Assembly: GCA_016206505.1 (NCBI GenBank)
Contig: JACQRJ010000024.1
Location: forward strand, 1 to 46,031
Direction of reading: 5' to 3'
DNA from: Candidatus Peregrinibacteria bacterium
GTDB lineage: Bacteria; Patescibacteriota; Gracilibacteria; UBA1369; LOWO2-01-FULL-3
Length of the DNA stretch: 46,031 nt
The stretch's first letter is position 1. The number at the start of each line of letters is the position of its first letter. Below are positions 1 through 10,571 of the stretch, piece after piece. The position numbers and the translations under genes are program-made. The notes under the pieces are model-generated. The model was not told the DNA's origin and did no database searches. It worked only from the letters and a program-made list of their open reading frames with translations.

Positions 1-53
1 CCCCCAACCCATAAACAATTGATTTCTGTATACAATTGATATAAAATGTATAC

Positions 54-350
54 ATGACTAAAATAATCAGTGTCCGTATAGATTCCGGCTTGGCCGCAAG
101 GCTGGATAAGACAAGCAAAAAGCTCAATCTCGATAAAACCGGCTTTGTTAGAATCGTTTTGACAAAGGGATTGAAAGAGCTTGAAAAATCGGATGCCCTT
201 GATAGCTACAAACGCGGCGAGATCTCACTCGGCAAGCTCTCCGAGTTGGTAGATATGAATTATTGGGATACCCTCGATTTGCTAAGTTCCGAAAAAATAC
301 CTCTAAATTATGGCAAAGAGGACTTTAAAGAAGATACTGAATATTTATAA
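54..350 (+). CDS. antitoxin-like protein (ribbon-helix-helix-like N-terminus, UPF0175-like C-terminus)
   Basis: 98 aa ORF starting MTKIISVRIDSGLAARLDK; C-terminal YKRGEISLGKLSELVDMNYWDTLDLL resembles UPF0175; ends directly against the PIN-like ORF. Confidence 0.65.
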   Translation: MTKIISVRIDSGLAARLDKTSKKLNLDKTGFVRIVLTKGLKELEKSDALDSYKRGEISLGKLSELVDMNYWDTLDLLSSEKIPLNYGKEDFKEDTEYL

Positions 351-821
351 ATGAAATTTGTTGCAGATTGTTCACCGCTGATTTTTCTGGCAAAACTTGA
401 TGTTTTTGATTTGTTGAATAAAGATGAGATCTTGATCACTTTTGAAGTGCAAGAAGAGCTGCTTATAAAAGAAAGCCCGGAAAAAGATAAAATCGTGAAA
501 TTTTTATCTCAAAAAAATGTCAAAATCGCAAAAGTGTTAAAGCCCGATAACTTCAGCGAAGTCCTTGGCAAGGGCGAACTGTCTACTATAAATCTGGCTC
601 TGGAAAAAAAGATTCCCAACGTTTTGATGGATGATCGCCGCGCCCGCTCACTTGCAAAAATACGTAATTTAAAACCCCGCGGAACTTTATGGCTAATTCT
701 GCGCGCCTATAAAAACGGCCTTTTAAACAAAACACAAACGCACGACTTGATCTACGATCTGCCATCAATAGGATTTCGCATCGATCAGGAATTTTTGTTC
801 ACAATTCTGAAAAATCTTTAA
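351..821 (+). CDS. PIN-like toxin, DUF3368 family
   Basis: MKFVADCSPLIFLAKL start, GKGELSTINLAL and LMDDRRAR motifs typical of DUF3368; immediately follows a UPF0175-like ORF. Confidence 0.7.
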   Translation: MKFVADCSPLIFLAKLDVFDLLNKDEILITFEVQEELLIKESPEKDKIVKFLSQKNVKIAKVLKPDNFSEVLGKGELSTINLALEKKIPNVLMDDRRARSLAKIRNLKPRGTLWLILRAYKNGLLNKTQTHDLIYDLPSIGFRIDQEFLFTILKNL

Positions 822-861
822 ATTCCCTTCCCCTCCCCACCTTTTATGCTAGAATCCGGCC

Positions 862-2316
<1,455 letters not shown>

Positions 2317-2329
2317 ATTTCCCTTTTCC

Positions 2330-3340
2330 ATGCAAAAAATCCGCTTCGGTATCGTCGGCTGCGGCAAAATTTTCGATCGACACGCGGAAGCGATCAAAGC
2401 AAACTCTGAAAATGCGGAGCTTTTTGCAGTCAGCGATAAAAATATGGAACGCCTCGAAGAAATAAAAAATCTTTACCCGACGGTCAAAACCTATGATTCA
2501 TATGAGGCTTTTTTGAATGACTCCGATGTCGACATGATAGTGATTTGCACCCCCTCCGGCCTCCATGCCCAAATGGCCAAAGCCGCATTGGAAAAAGGAA
2601 AGCATGTCCTCTGCGAAAAGCCCCTGGCCATGCACCCCGATGATTTAAAAGAACTAAACGCACTTGCCAAAGAAAAAAATCTTCACCTTTTCGAAGTCAA
2701 ACAAAACCGCTACAGCCCTGCCATCAAAATTCTCAAAGAAGCCCTACAACAAGGCCGCCTTGGCCGCATTCTCCTCGGCAATGCCACGGTCCGCTGGAAT
2801 CGTACTGAAGAGTATTACAATCAGGCCGACTGGTTCGGCACTTTAAAAATGGATGGCGGAGTTATTCTCAATCAGGCCATTCATCACATTGATCTGCTTT
2901 GTTTTATGATGGGAACGCCGAAATCCGTTATGGGCATCGCCGAAGTTTTGAATCATGATATAGAAGCCCCCGACACGGCGCTTGCCATTGTGCGATTTGA
3001 AGGAGGCAGCCTTGGAAATCTCGAATTAACCACCTGCGCCGCTCCTACAAACATCGAAGGTTCCATCACGATCATGGGCGACAAAGGCACTATAAAAGTC
3101 GGCGGCAAATCTTTGGACAATTTCGACATCTGGCAGGTTGAAAATTATGAAAAACCGCAAATCCCGGATGCCCAATTTTCCAATCACGCACTTCTCTACA
3201 AAGACATTATCTCTCTTTTCGCCGGTGAAAATATTGGCAACTTGATTAACGCGGAAGAAGCCCTAAAATCATTACAACTCGCTCAGGCGATTTTTGATTC
3301 CGCAAAAGAACATCGCGAAATAAATATCAATCCGGCATAA
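2330..3340 (+). CDS. Gfo/Idh/MocA oxidoreductase, WbpB-like (UDP-GlcNAcA 3-dehydrogenase candidate)
   Basis: MQKIRFGIVGCGKIFDRHAEAI, CTPSGLHAQMA, CEKPLAM; start set at 2330 rather than the 2255 start in the ORF track, which overlaps the upstream gene. Confidence 0.82.
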   Translation: MQKIRFGIVGCGKIFDRHAEAIKANSENAELFAVSDKNMERLEEIKNLYPTVKTYDSYEAFLNDSDVDMIVICTPSGLHAQMAKAALEKGKHVLCEKPLAMHPDDLKELNALAKEKNLHLFEVKQNRYSPAIKILKEALQQGRLGRILLGNATVRWNRTEEYYNQADWFGTLKMDGGVILNQAIHHIDLLCFMMGTPKSVMGIAEVLNHDIEAPDTALAIVRFEGGSLGNLELTTCAAPTNIEGSITIMGDKGTIKVGGKSLDNFDIWQVENYEKPQIPDAQFSNHALLYKDIISLFAGENIGNLINAEEALKSLQLAQAIFDSAKEHREININPA

Positions 3341-3352
3341 AACCATCTTATC

Positions 3353-3973
3353 ATGCAAAACGATCATTCCCAAATTCACAACGTCGATTTTGCAAAAGCC
3401 GAAGCCACACCTCCGCAAATCGGCCATTTTTGTCTGATCGGCGATGAACAAGGCGGAAAAAACGCCATCGGCAAAAACGCCAAAATCCGCTCACACAGCA
3501 TCATCTACGGCGGCAACAAAATCGGTGACAATTTTCAGACCGGACATCACGTCATGATCCGCGAAAACAATATCATCGGCAATGATGTGAGTGTGGGCAG
3601 TTACTCCAATATCGAACATCACGTCACCATCGAAGATGGCGTAAGAATCCACTCCGGCTGCTTTATTCCCGAATATTGTCATTTAAAAAAAGACTGCTGG
3701 ATCGGCCCGAAAGTTTGCTTTACAAATGCCAGATATCCGCGCTCAAAACGCGTCAAAGACGAATTAAAAGGTGCAATAGTCGGCGAAAATGCCAAAATCG
3801 GCGCCAATACAACAATTCTCCCCGGAATCAAAATCGGCAAAAATGTTCTCATCGGAGCCGGTTCTGTAATTACCAAAGATATTCCCGATGACTCTGTCGC
3901 TTGTGGCAACCCGGCCAAAGTGGTAAAAAAAACCAGTGAATTATTTTATGAAGACGGTGAAAGTGTTTATTGA
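3353..3973 (+). CDS. hexapeptide-repeat N-acetyltransferase, WbpD-like
   Basis: left-handed beta-helix hexapeptide repeats (IGDNFQTGHHVMIRENNIIGNDVSVGSYSNIEHHVTI ... IGANTTILPGIKIGKNVLIGAGSVITKDIP); between WbpB-like and WbpE-like genes. Confidence 0.82.
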   Translation: MQNDHSQIHNVDFAKAEATPPQIGHFCLIGDEQGGKNAIGKNAKIRSHSIIYGGNKIGDNFQTGHHVMIRENNIIGNDVSVGSYSNIEHHVTIEDGVRIHSGCFIPEYCHLKKDCWIGPKVCFTNARYPRSKRVKDELKGAIVGENAKIGANTTILPGIKIGKNVLIGAGSVITKDIPDDSVACGNPAKVVKKTSELFYEDGESVY

Positions 3974-4047
3974 AATTTTTAGATTTTTATCTTCCGCCCT
4001 TACCATCTACATACGCAGACCACTTATCCTAACTTCTAATCCTCCCC

Positions 4048-5226
4048 ATGATCCCCTTCGTCGATCTGAAAACCCAATACCAAAGCCTCAAGCCCGAAAT
4101 AGATGCAGCTATTCAAAAAGTCATTGATGATTGCGCTTTTGTCCATGGTAAATATTGTGAGGAATTTGAAAATAATTTTGCCCGAGCTTGCGAAAAAGCG
4201 ATCTGCATCGGCACCAGCAACGGCACCACAGCTCTCGAACTTGCTTTGCGCGCCTACAGCATAGGTCCTGGCGACGAAGTTATCGTCCCCTCTCACACTT
4301 TTATTGCCACCGCCGAAGTCGTTTCCATCCTCGGCGCCACTCCTGTTTTCGCCGAAATAGACGAATCGACTTACACGATCGACCCAAAAGACATCGAAAA
4401 ACGCATTACGCCAAAAACCAAAGCCATTATCCCCGTCCATCTCTACGGCCAGGCCGCCGATATGGACAGCATTCTGGAAATTGCTCAAAAACACAATCTG
4501 AAAGTAATCGAAGACTGCGCCCAGGCTCATCTTGCAAAATACAAAGGCAAAACGGTTCCTGTAGGCGAAATCGGTTGTTTCAGTTTCTTCCCCGGTAAAA
4601 ACCTTGGCGCATACGGCGATGCCGGCGCAGTTGTCACCGACAATCCCGAACTCGCCAAGAAAATCTCGCAATTCCTGAATCACGGCCGCGAAAAAGGTGA
4701 AAAATACAAACATACCTCCATAGGAAACAACTACCGCATGGACGGCCTGCAGGGAGCAATTCTCAATGTAAAACTCAAATATCTGCAAAAATGGACCGAT
4801 CATAGACGAGCCGCAGCCCAAAAATACCGCGATGGCCTTTCGGCGCCAACGTCGACAAATACTGCTCTGCCACAAGGCGGATCCGTCCCTTCATCAGCGG
4901 CAGCACCCACTTTTGCGGCAAACTCGGAAGCCAACCCCCTTCTCCTGCCCTTCGAAGCTGACTACGCTTATCACGTCTATCATCTCTTTGTCCTCCGTTC
5001 TCCCCGCCGCGACGAAATCATCAAAAAACTCCGCGAAAATCAGATCGAATGCGGCATCCATTACCCAATCCCTCTACATCTCCAGCCAGCGTACGCAAAT
5101 CTCGGCTACAAAGAAGGAGACTTTCCCGTCACCGAAAAAATCGTCAAAGAAATCTTCAGCCTGCCGATCTGCGGGGAGGTCACCGATGAGTCAATAGAAA
5201 AAGTCATATCCGCCATCTCCATTTAG
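4048..5226 (+). CDS. DegT/DnrJ/EryC1 aminotransferase, WbpE-like
   Basis: MIPFVDLKTQYQSLKPEIDAAI, GTSNGTTALELAL, IEDCAQAHLAKYKGK, CFSFFPGKNLGAYGDAGAV; about 25 extra Ala/Ser/Pro-rich residues before YAYHVYHLFV. Confidence 0.88.
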   Translation: MIPFVDLKTQYQSLKPEIDAAIQKVIDDCAFVHGKYCEEFENNFARACEKAICIGTSNGTTALELALRAYSIGPGDEVIVPSHTFIATAEVVSILGATPVFAEIDESTYTIDPKDIEKRITPKTKAIIPVHLYGQAADMDSILEIAQKHNLKVIEDCAQAHLAKYKGKTVPVGEIGCFSFFPGKNLGAYGDAGAVVTDNPELAKKISQFLNHGREKGEKYKHTSIGNNYRMDGLQGAILNVKLKYLQKWTDHRRAAAQKYRDGLSAPTSTNTALPQGGSVPSSAAAPTFAANSEANPLLLPFEADYAYHVYHLFVLRSPRRDEIIKKLRENQIECGIHYPIPLHLQPAYANLGYKEGDFPVTEKIVKEIFSLPICGEVTDESIEKVISAISI

Positions 5227-5334
5227 GCAAAAATATTTATTCCCTCGACTCTCGATTTCAACATTTCAAGCCGCATATTTGGGGAACTCATTATTTTATG
5301 ATTTGCGTGAATTTATCCTGAATGCAATTTTTAC

Positions 5335-6501
5335 CTATGCGCTTTTGTACTCGAGGAAAAAATTGTCAAATTGCGATCTAGCCGCTTGTATGTTGAGCCG
5401 CCAGCGATTTGGTTCGTCCAGTTCGTGGCGGATTACTCCGTGGTGGCAAAACTCGTGGTGAACTTCGCAGAGACCGACTAGCGATTCATGGCTTCTATTG
5501 AATGAAAATGGTATTTTGTGATGATAGTTTTCGATGGGTTTTACACAGTTTGGATAGGCGCATTTGTGATTTTGTTTGATGTCGATTTCGCGCTTTTTGT
5601 CGCGCGGGATGGTGTGGGAGGGAAATTTTGGCGGTTTGGTTGGAGTGGCTTTGGAAGCGGCGGGGAGGGGCGCGGCCGAGTGTTTTCTAATTTTGCACGG
5701 CCAATGTGTCGTGTTTACAGATGCTGTTTTTGAAATTTGATTTTCGGTAACTGGTGTGGTTGCCTGATTTTGAGAAACGTTCCCGGGAACGTCTTTAGAT
5801 TTCGATTTTTGGCTTGCTGATTGGGTTTTGCCTGACTCTTTCAACTTTTTCAAAATCATCCTCAATGCTTCTTTATTTGATAAATTTTCGCCATATTCCT
5901 TTTTCAACTGATTGAAGATGATCTGCATTTCTTCGTCAAGTTCAATGCTCACTTTCGGTACAACCGCACAGCATTTTGCCTCAAATTGCGCTGCGTCTTC
6001 AGCATTTTCGCCACTCGCTTCTTGCTTCACCTCTTCATCATTCCCCATTTTGCCGCTTTTCCTCACCTCCTTCGCAAACTCAAAAAGTACCGGTTTTCGC
6101 ATCCTCTGGACATGATCGGCGTAGAATTTTTCAGTTTCCGGCGTAGCCAATTTGGCCACCATCGCCACTTTGTAGATTCCTTTGCTTTCGATCTGTGCTC
6201 GAAGTAACGGTTTATCTTCAGTGTTTCTCAAAGTGCGCAGCGCCAATTGCACCGTTTCTTTTGAAAGTTTTGCGTATTTGAAGGCGTATTCATAGATTGT
6301 TGAGCAATTGTGTTTTTTGTAAATTTCCTGTTCATAAATTTCGAGAAGCAGCATCATCAAGCGGTTTTTCATCTTGTGAATGTCAAAAACGAGGGCGCGG
6401 AACTGGCGGTGGAGATCGGGCGAATTGTTCGCATTTGCGATCATTGCAGTGCCGATTTCATTTGCCGGTTTTGTCCTTTCTTTTTCAGCAATTTTTTCCA
6501 T
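5335..6501 (-). CDS. HNH endonuclease-domain protein
   Basis: C-terminal HNH core CAYPNCVKPIENYHHKIPFSFNRSHESLVGLCEVHHEFCHHG; helical N-terminal region. Confidence 0.75.
   Translation of the reverse strand: MEKIAEKERTKPANEIGTAMIANANNSPDLHRQFRALVFDIHKMKNRLMMLLLEIYEQEIYKKHNCSTIYEYAFKYAKLSKETVQLALRTLRNTEDKPLLRAQIESKGIYKVAMVAKLATPETEKFYADHVQRMRKPVLFEFAKEVRKSGKMGNDEEVKQEASGENAEDAAQFEAKCCAVVPKVSIELDEEMQIIFNQLKKEYGENLSNKEALRMILKKLKESGKTQSASQKSKSKDVPGNVSQNQATTPVTENQISKTASVNTTHWPCKIRKHSAAPLPAASKATPTKPPKFPSHTIPRDKKREIDIKQNHKCAYPNCVKPIENYHHKIPFSFNRSHESLVGLCEVHHEFCHHGVIRHELDEPNRWRLNIQAARSQFDNFFLEYKSA
5777..5792. repeat. 16-bp perfect palindrome acgttcccgggaacgt
   Basis: read directly; inside the HNH gene; its core cgttcccgggaa recurs at about 6703-6714. 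Confidence 0.6.
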
Positions 6502-6690
6502 AGAATTTTTATTAGAAATTGCTACAAATCTAGCACAAATCCTTTAATCGAAACAGCTTAAACAAGCCGCAAAACATGATTATGACACATTTTCCCGGCC
6601 AAATTTATCACCCCGAAAATTACTCTCAAAACAGCCCTCAAATCGAGTTCGCTTTTTGTCCGAAAAGGGCGTCAAGTCGAAGTTGGCGCC

Positions 6691-6728
6691 GTTCTAAGAT
6701 TCCGTTCCCGGGAATGCAATCTTAGAAC
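6691..6728. terminator. 38-bp inverted repeat gttctaagatt...aatcttagaac around a ttcccgggaa core; possible terminator or operator
   Basis: 11-bp perfect arms, overlaps the stop codon of the minus-strand oxidoreductase (6722-6724). Confidence 0.5.
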
Positions 6729-8110
6729 CTGCGGTCATTTAAAAAAACAGACTCCAAAGCTTCATTCCTCGATCTCAATAAACCAAGGCATCCTTCATTC
6801 TGCAAACGCTCCATCACAAGCCGCGTATACGCCGGTGCGCCGGTAGCTCCCGGGGAATTGTAATTCAAAATATGCAATGAATTTTCACCAAAAACCTGCA
6901 AAGCTTCCGGAACAAATTTCCCTTCTTTATCGACCAATGTACTGCGCACGCCGGCCTTTCCCGGCCCGCTTAAAAATTCATTTTTCACCGCCGGCATAAA
7001 TTGCTTAAGTCTCCCAACCATCATTTTATGCGAAATCGAACTGCGCCATTCGCTCCATGACAATTTCAAAAATTCCGGATTCAAAAGCAGCCTCATTTTA
7101 TTTCCTCGCGGCATCTCAAAAATCTTTTTCATAAAATCCGCAAAACTGTCGCTAAAACCCTTATATTTATAAGGCCCGATTACCGGCACCGCATTTGGCC
7201 CGATGATGACCTCACCGTTACTGCAAACCACCCAATGCGGATCAAGAAAAGGAAAAGCGCTGTTTTTTGGGACGGAATAAATATTGCGCCCGGACAAATT
7301 GGCATGTTCCGGCTTGATAACCCAGTATTCCCCACGAAAATTCAGATCACTATAATCCAAAGCAACCTTCATCATGTGGGCAAATTTCAAAGCATTTCCC
7401 CCTGCGCAATTCACCAAAAAATCAGTCACAATTTTCCGCCCGTCTTTGGCAACAAGCAGTCCTCCGTCATCCAAAATTTCCTCCACCTCAAAATCGGTCA
7501 CAAATCTTACGCCGTTTGCCTGTGCATCTGCTCGCAAAGCTCTTGTAAAAGCCCCAAAATCCACCGAAGTATCGGTCTTGCAATACAAAGCCGCCGGTGC
7601 TTTCACATTGGGCTCCAGCTCTGTCAATTGCTCATGCGATAAAAATTCCAGCTCACCATCCGACATGCCATTGTCCACTGCCCACTTTTGATATTTATGC
7701 AAAGTCGCTATTTGTTCATCATCCATAGCCACTTCCACAGTCCCGCATTCTTTCCAGGGAAGACCCCGAAAAGCGGCATATTTTTTCCACATATGATAAG
7801 ACTGCTCTGCCGCTTTTGCTATGGCGGCCTTGGCTATCGGATTCAAATAAAAAGGCCGATGAATCACTCCGGTGTTTCTGCCGCTCATATGCATCGCCAC
7901 GTCGGGCTCCTTTTCGAGTACTACGATATCTTTTCCCTCATAAAAAACCGAAAGCCAGTAGGCCAAAGTCGTCCCAAAAATTCCACCGCCCAAAATCACC
8001 AATGGGGACTCTGAAATTGATCGCAACCCGCCTAAGGCGGGTGGAGAATCAAACTTTTTCGACAACGCCATAGATGGTACTTTTTCAAAGTCCCCAAGTT
8101 TGCTTTGCAT
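6722..8110 (-). CDS. FAD-dependent oxidoreductase (L-2-hydroxyglutarate oxidase / DAO-like)
   Basis: LVILGGGIFGTTLAYWLSVFYEGKDIVVLEKEP FAD-binding motif, HMSGRNTGVIH; start placed at MQSKLGDFEKVPS (8110); MALSKK (8071) is an alternative; the 8191 start overlaps the divergent gene. Confidence 0.78.
   Translation of the reverse strand: MQSKLGDFEKVPSMALSKKFDSPPALGGLRSISESPLVILGGGIFGTTLAYWLSVFYEGKDIVVLEKEPDVAMHMSGRNTGVIHRPFYLNPIAKAAIAKAAEQSYHMWKKYAAFRGLPWKECGTVEVAMDDEQIATLHKYQKWAVDNGMSDGELEFLSHEQLTELEPNVKAPAALYCKTDTSVDFGAFTRALRADAQANGVRFVTDFEVEEILDDGGLLVAKDGRKIVTDFLVNCAGGNALKFAHMMKVALDYSDLNFRGEYWVIKPEHANLSGRNIYSVPKNSAFPFLDPHWVVCSNGEVIIGPNAVPVIGPYKYKGFSDSFADFMKKIFEMPRGNKMRLLLNPEFLKLSWSEWRSSISHKMMVGRLKQFMPAVKNEFLSGPGKAGVRSTLVDKEGKFVPEALQVFGENSLHILNYNSPGATGAPAYTRLVMERLQNEGCLGLLRSRNEALESVFLNDRRF
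8004..8095. repeat. in-gene palindromic element, copy C (rearranged left arm)
   Basis: outer arms ggggactctgaaa / tttcaaagtcccc; right half cgacaacgccatagatggtactttttc matches copy A (cgacaacgcggtagatggtactttttc); left arm carries acccgcctaaggcgggt. Confidence 0.7.
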
Positions 8111-8166
8111 CAGCGTGGATTGTAAGGCATAATCCGCCACAACTACAACTCTTTTTAAAACAACAA

Positions 8167-10566
8167 ATGCAATCACAATCCTCTTCAACAAACTTTGGCC
8201 CTTTTGAACTGCTCACATTATTTGTCGTCAACACGGGACTGGCTGGAGTTTTTTTGCTTACCCTGAATCATTTTGATTCGCTTTACAGCCTGCTTATCGG
8301 AGCATTCCTCACGGCCATTGTGATGAAATTTTTCAAATGCAAATTTACCCTAAAAGATGAACGCTTCGATATTTTTTTGCTGATAATATTGTTGATCGCC
8401 GCTTTTTTCCTGGCAAAACCGTATCTCTATGTCATGGGCGGACAGGATGAAGGCCTCTATGTAAACATGTCTACAACCTATGAAGCAACCGGTAGCACCT
8501 TCATTAAGGACTACTTTCGAGAGAGCCTGCCCGAAAACTACAAAATTATCTATGACGAAAACAATATCCTCAATAGAGTGGATATAAAAGCAGGAGAATT
8601 CGAAGGAAGTCATCTTCCAGGCATATACGTCAGAAACTTCGCCAATTCCGAGTATGTTTATCAATTTTATCCGACACATCCGGTATGGATGGCCATTTTT
8701 GCGAAAATTTTCGGCTCCGATAACAGAGTCTATTCTTTGGTATTCTTTGCACTGCTTTCTATTGTGACTTTTTTCCTTATTGCCTATGAATTTTCAAACC
8801 GAAAAAAACTGCCCGGATACCTTGTTGCTCTATTCTTGGCCATCAATCCACTTTTTATCTTTTTCGGTAAATTTCCCGTTTCCGAAATGGTTTCAGTCGC
8901 TTTTTCCAGCCTCGGTTTTTACTATCTCCTCAAATATTATAAAACCGCGCAAGAAGACTCCGAAAGCGCCAAAAATCCTCTCTACCTCCTCTTTTCATCA
9001 TTGGCTTTCTTGAATCTCTTTTTAAACCACATTTCCGGATTCCTTTACATTCCTTTTTTCTATCTGCTGTTATTAATGACCGTAGTTTTCATTAACGAAA
9101 AAAATCTCAAAAAAAATCTGATTATCTATTACCTTTCGATTTTCACAGCATATCTTCTCTCTTTATGGTACGGCCTGCATTACTCCTGGCCATATTCCTA
9201 TGACATCTACCGTCTGGAATTACAAAGATTTGCCATCATTGATTGGAAATTGCAACTGACGATTATGGTGACACTTATGACCGCACTCCCTTTTGTATTA
9301 TCCCGTTTCAAATCAAAAATAGTAGAATTGAAAAATCGCTTTCAGCCACACGCCTTGTCCATAATGGTTTTATTGATAATTTTGATGATTCCGCGAAATC
9401 TTTACATCCTCTATCAGCAGGGAATAGCCGAAAATAATCTTTTCTATTATCTTATCACTTCCACCAGTTACATCACCATGCTCTATCTGACACCGTTTGG
9501 CGCTTTGTTGTTTTTGCTTGGCCTCAACAAGCTCAGAAAATCAAAAGATGCTGCCGGTTTTGCCCTGCTGGCTTTCCTTTTACTGGTTTGGGCTATGAAG
9601 GTACACTTTGGAGTACGCATAAATTATCAATTCTACGCTTCACGTTATCTTTTTAATGAAGTGGTCGTTTATTCGCTACTTTTAATCGGAATTTACGGAG
9701 GATATTTACTTGAAAAAACGAATTACAAAAAGTATTTGGCCGCCCTATTCATAGCCGGAATGTCACTTTATTCCGTCTACTATACAGCCTATCAATTGCA
9801 GGGCCAGGAAGCTGACGGTGCAAATCAGGCACTCTCGCAGGTAGCGGCACATGTCAACGAAAAAGATCTCCTTTTGCCTACCTCTCTCGGGCATGAAATT
9901 CTCACTCCATTGCGCTATTACTATAGTTTGCCTGTTTTCGCTTTCAATCGTTTATCTCTCGACGATGCAGCTTTTGTCGAATATCTGATGGATACTTACA
10001 ACGATGTTTTCATCCTCGCTCCTGAACCGCTCTACAACACCAATTTGGAAATCATTGATATCATTGCTTACAAAGAGGGCATTTTTGAACATCCTGCTCA
10101 TAAAATCCCCACAGAATTTTTCTATCACAACACACTCAATCTCTACCTCTACAGAATCAACCGTTACGACTATTTCACCAAGAACAAAATCATTCGTCCG
10201 AAAAATTATCCGCTTACCAATTTTTATAATGATTCTTATTGGACTGACGGCAATGGCTTAATCGGCGGATTAAATTTAAAAATGCATCCCGATAACACAT
10301 ATCTCATTCTGAAAACCGGTGGCCATAACCCCTTGAGAGGTGATCTTGAAAGTCTTGGTCTGCAAATTTTCATCAACGATATCGAATTGAAATTCAGTAA
10401 AAAAGAAGGAGAAGATTATTATTTTGAAGTGAATCCCAAGATCAAGGAATTAAAAGAAATCAATGAAATTCGGATCAAATCATCAACATTCAAACCCAAG
10501 GATTTCGGCATCAATGATGACGAAAGACCGCTGGGCATAGATGTTAACTACATAATGATCAAATAG
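8167..10566 (+). CDS. multi-TM membrane glycosyltransferase-like protein (GT39/ArnT/PMT-like)
   Basis: about 799 aa, many TM helices, early loop GGQDEGLYVNMSTTY (acidic motif after first TMs as in GT-C enzymes) and soluble C-terminus; start chosen at 8167 (MQSQSSSTNFGPFELL). Confidence 0.65.
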   Translation: MQSQSSSTNFGPFELLTLFVVNTGLAGVFLLTLNHFDSLYSLLIGAFLTAIVMKFFKCKFTLKDERFDIFLLIILLIAAFFLAKPYLYVMGGQDEGLYVNMSTTYEATGSTFIKDYFRESLPENYKIIYDENNILNRVDIKAGEFEGSHLPGIYVRNFANSEYVYQFYPTHPVWMAIFAKIFGSDNRVYSLVFFALLSIVTFFLIAYEFSNRKKLPGYLVALFLAINPLFIFFGKFPVSEMVSVAFSSLGFYYLLKYYKTAQEDSESAKNPLYLLFSSLAFLNLFLNHISGFLYIPFFYLLLLMTVVFINEKNLKKNLIIYYLSIFTAYLLSLWYGLHYSWPYSYDIYRLELQRFAIIDWKLQLTIMVTLMTALPFVLSRFKSKIVELKNRFQPHALSIMVLLIILMIPRNLYILYQQGIAENNLFYYLITSTSYITMLYLTPFGALLFLLGLNKLRKSKDAAGFALLAFLLLVWAMKVHFGVRINYQFYASRYLFNEVVVYSLLLIGIYGGYLLEKTNYKKYLAALFIAGMSLYSVYYTAYQLQGQEADGANQALSQVAAHVNEKDLLLPTSLGHEILTPLRYYYSLPVFAFNRLSLDDAAFVEYLMDTYNDVFILAPEPLYNTNLEIIDIIAYKEGIFEHPAHKIPTEFFYHNTLNLYLYRINRYDYFTKNKIIRPKNYPLTNFYNDSYWTDGNGLIGGLNLKMHPDNTYLILKTGGHNPLRGDLESLGLQIFINDIELKFSKKEGEDYYFEVNPKIKELKEINEIRIKSSTFKPKDFGINDDERPLGIDVNYIMIK

Positions 10567-10571
10567 CCTAA

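Noticed and set aside
4036-4875. 279-aa minus-strand ORF over the WbpE-like gene
   Set aside because: It is the reverse complement of a clear DegT aminotransferase; the length reflects codon bias rather than coding.
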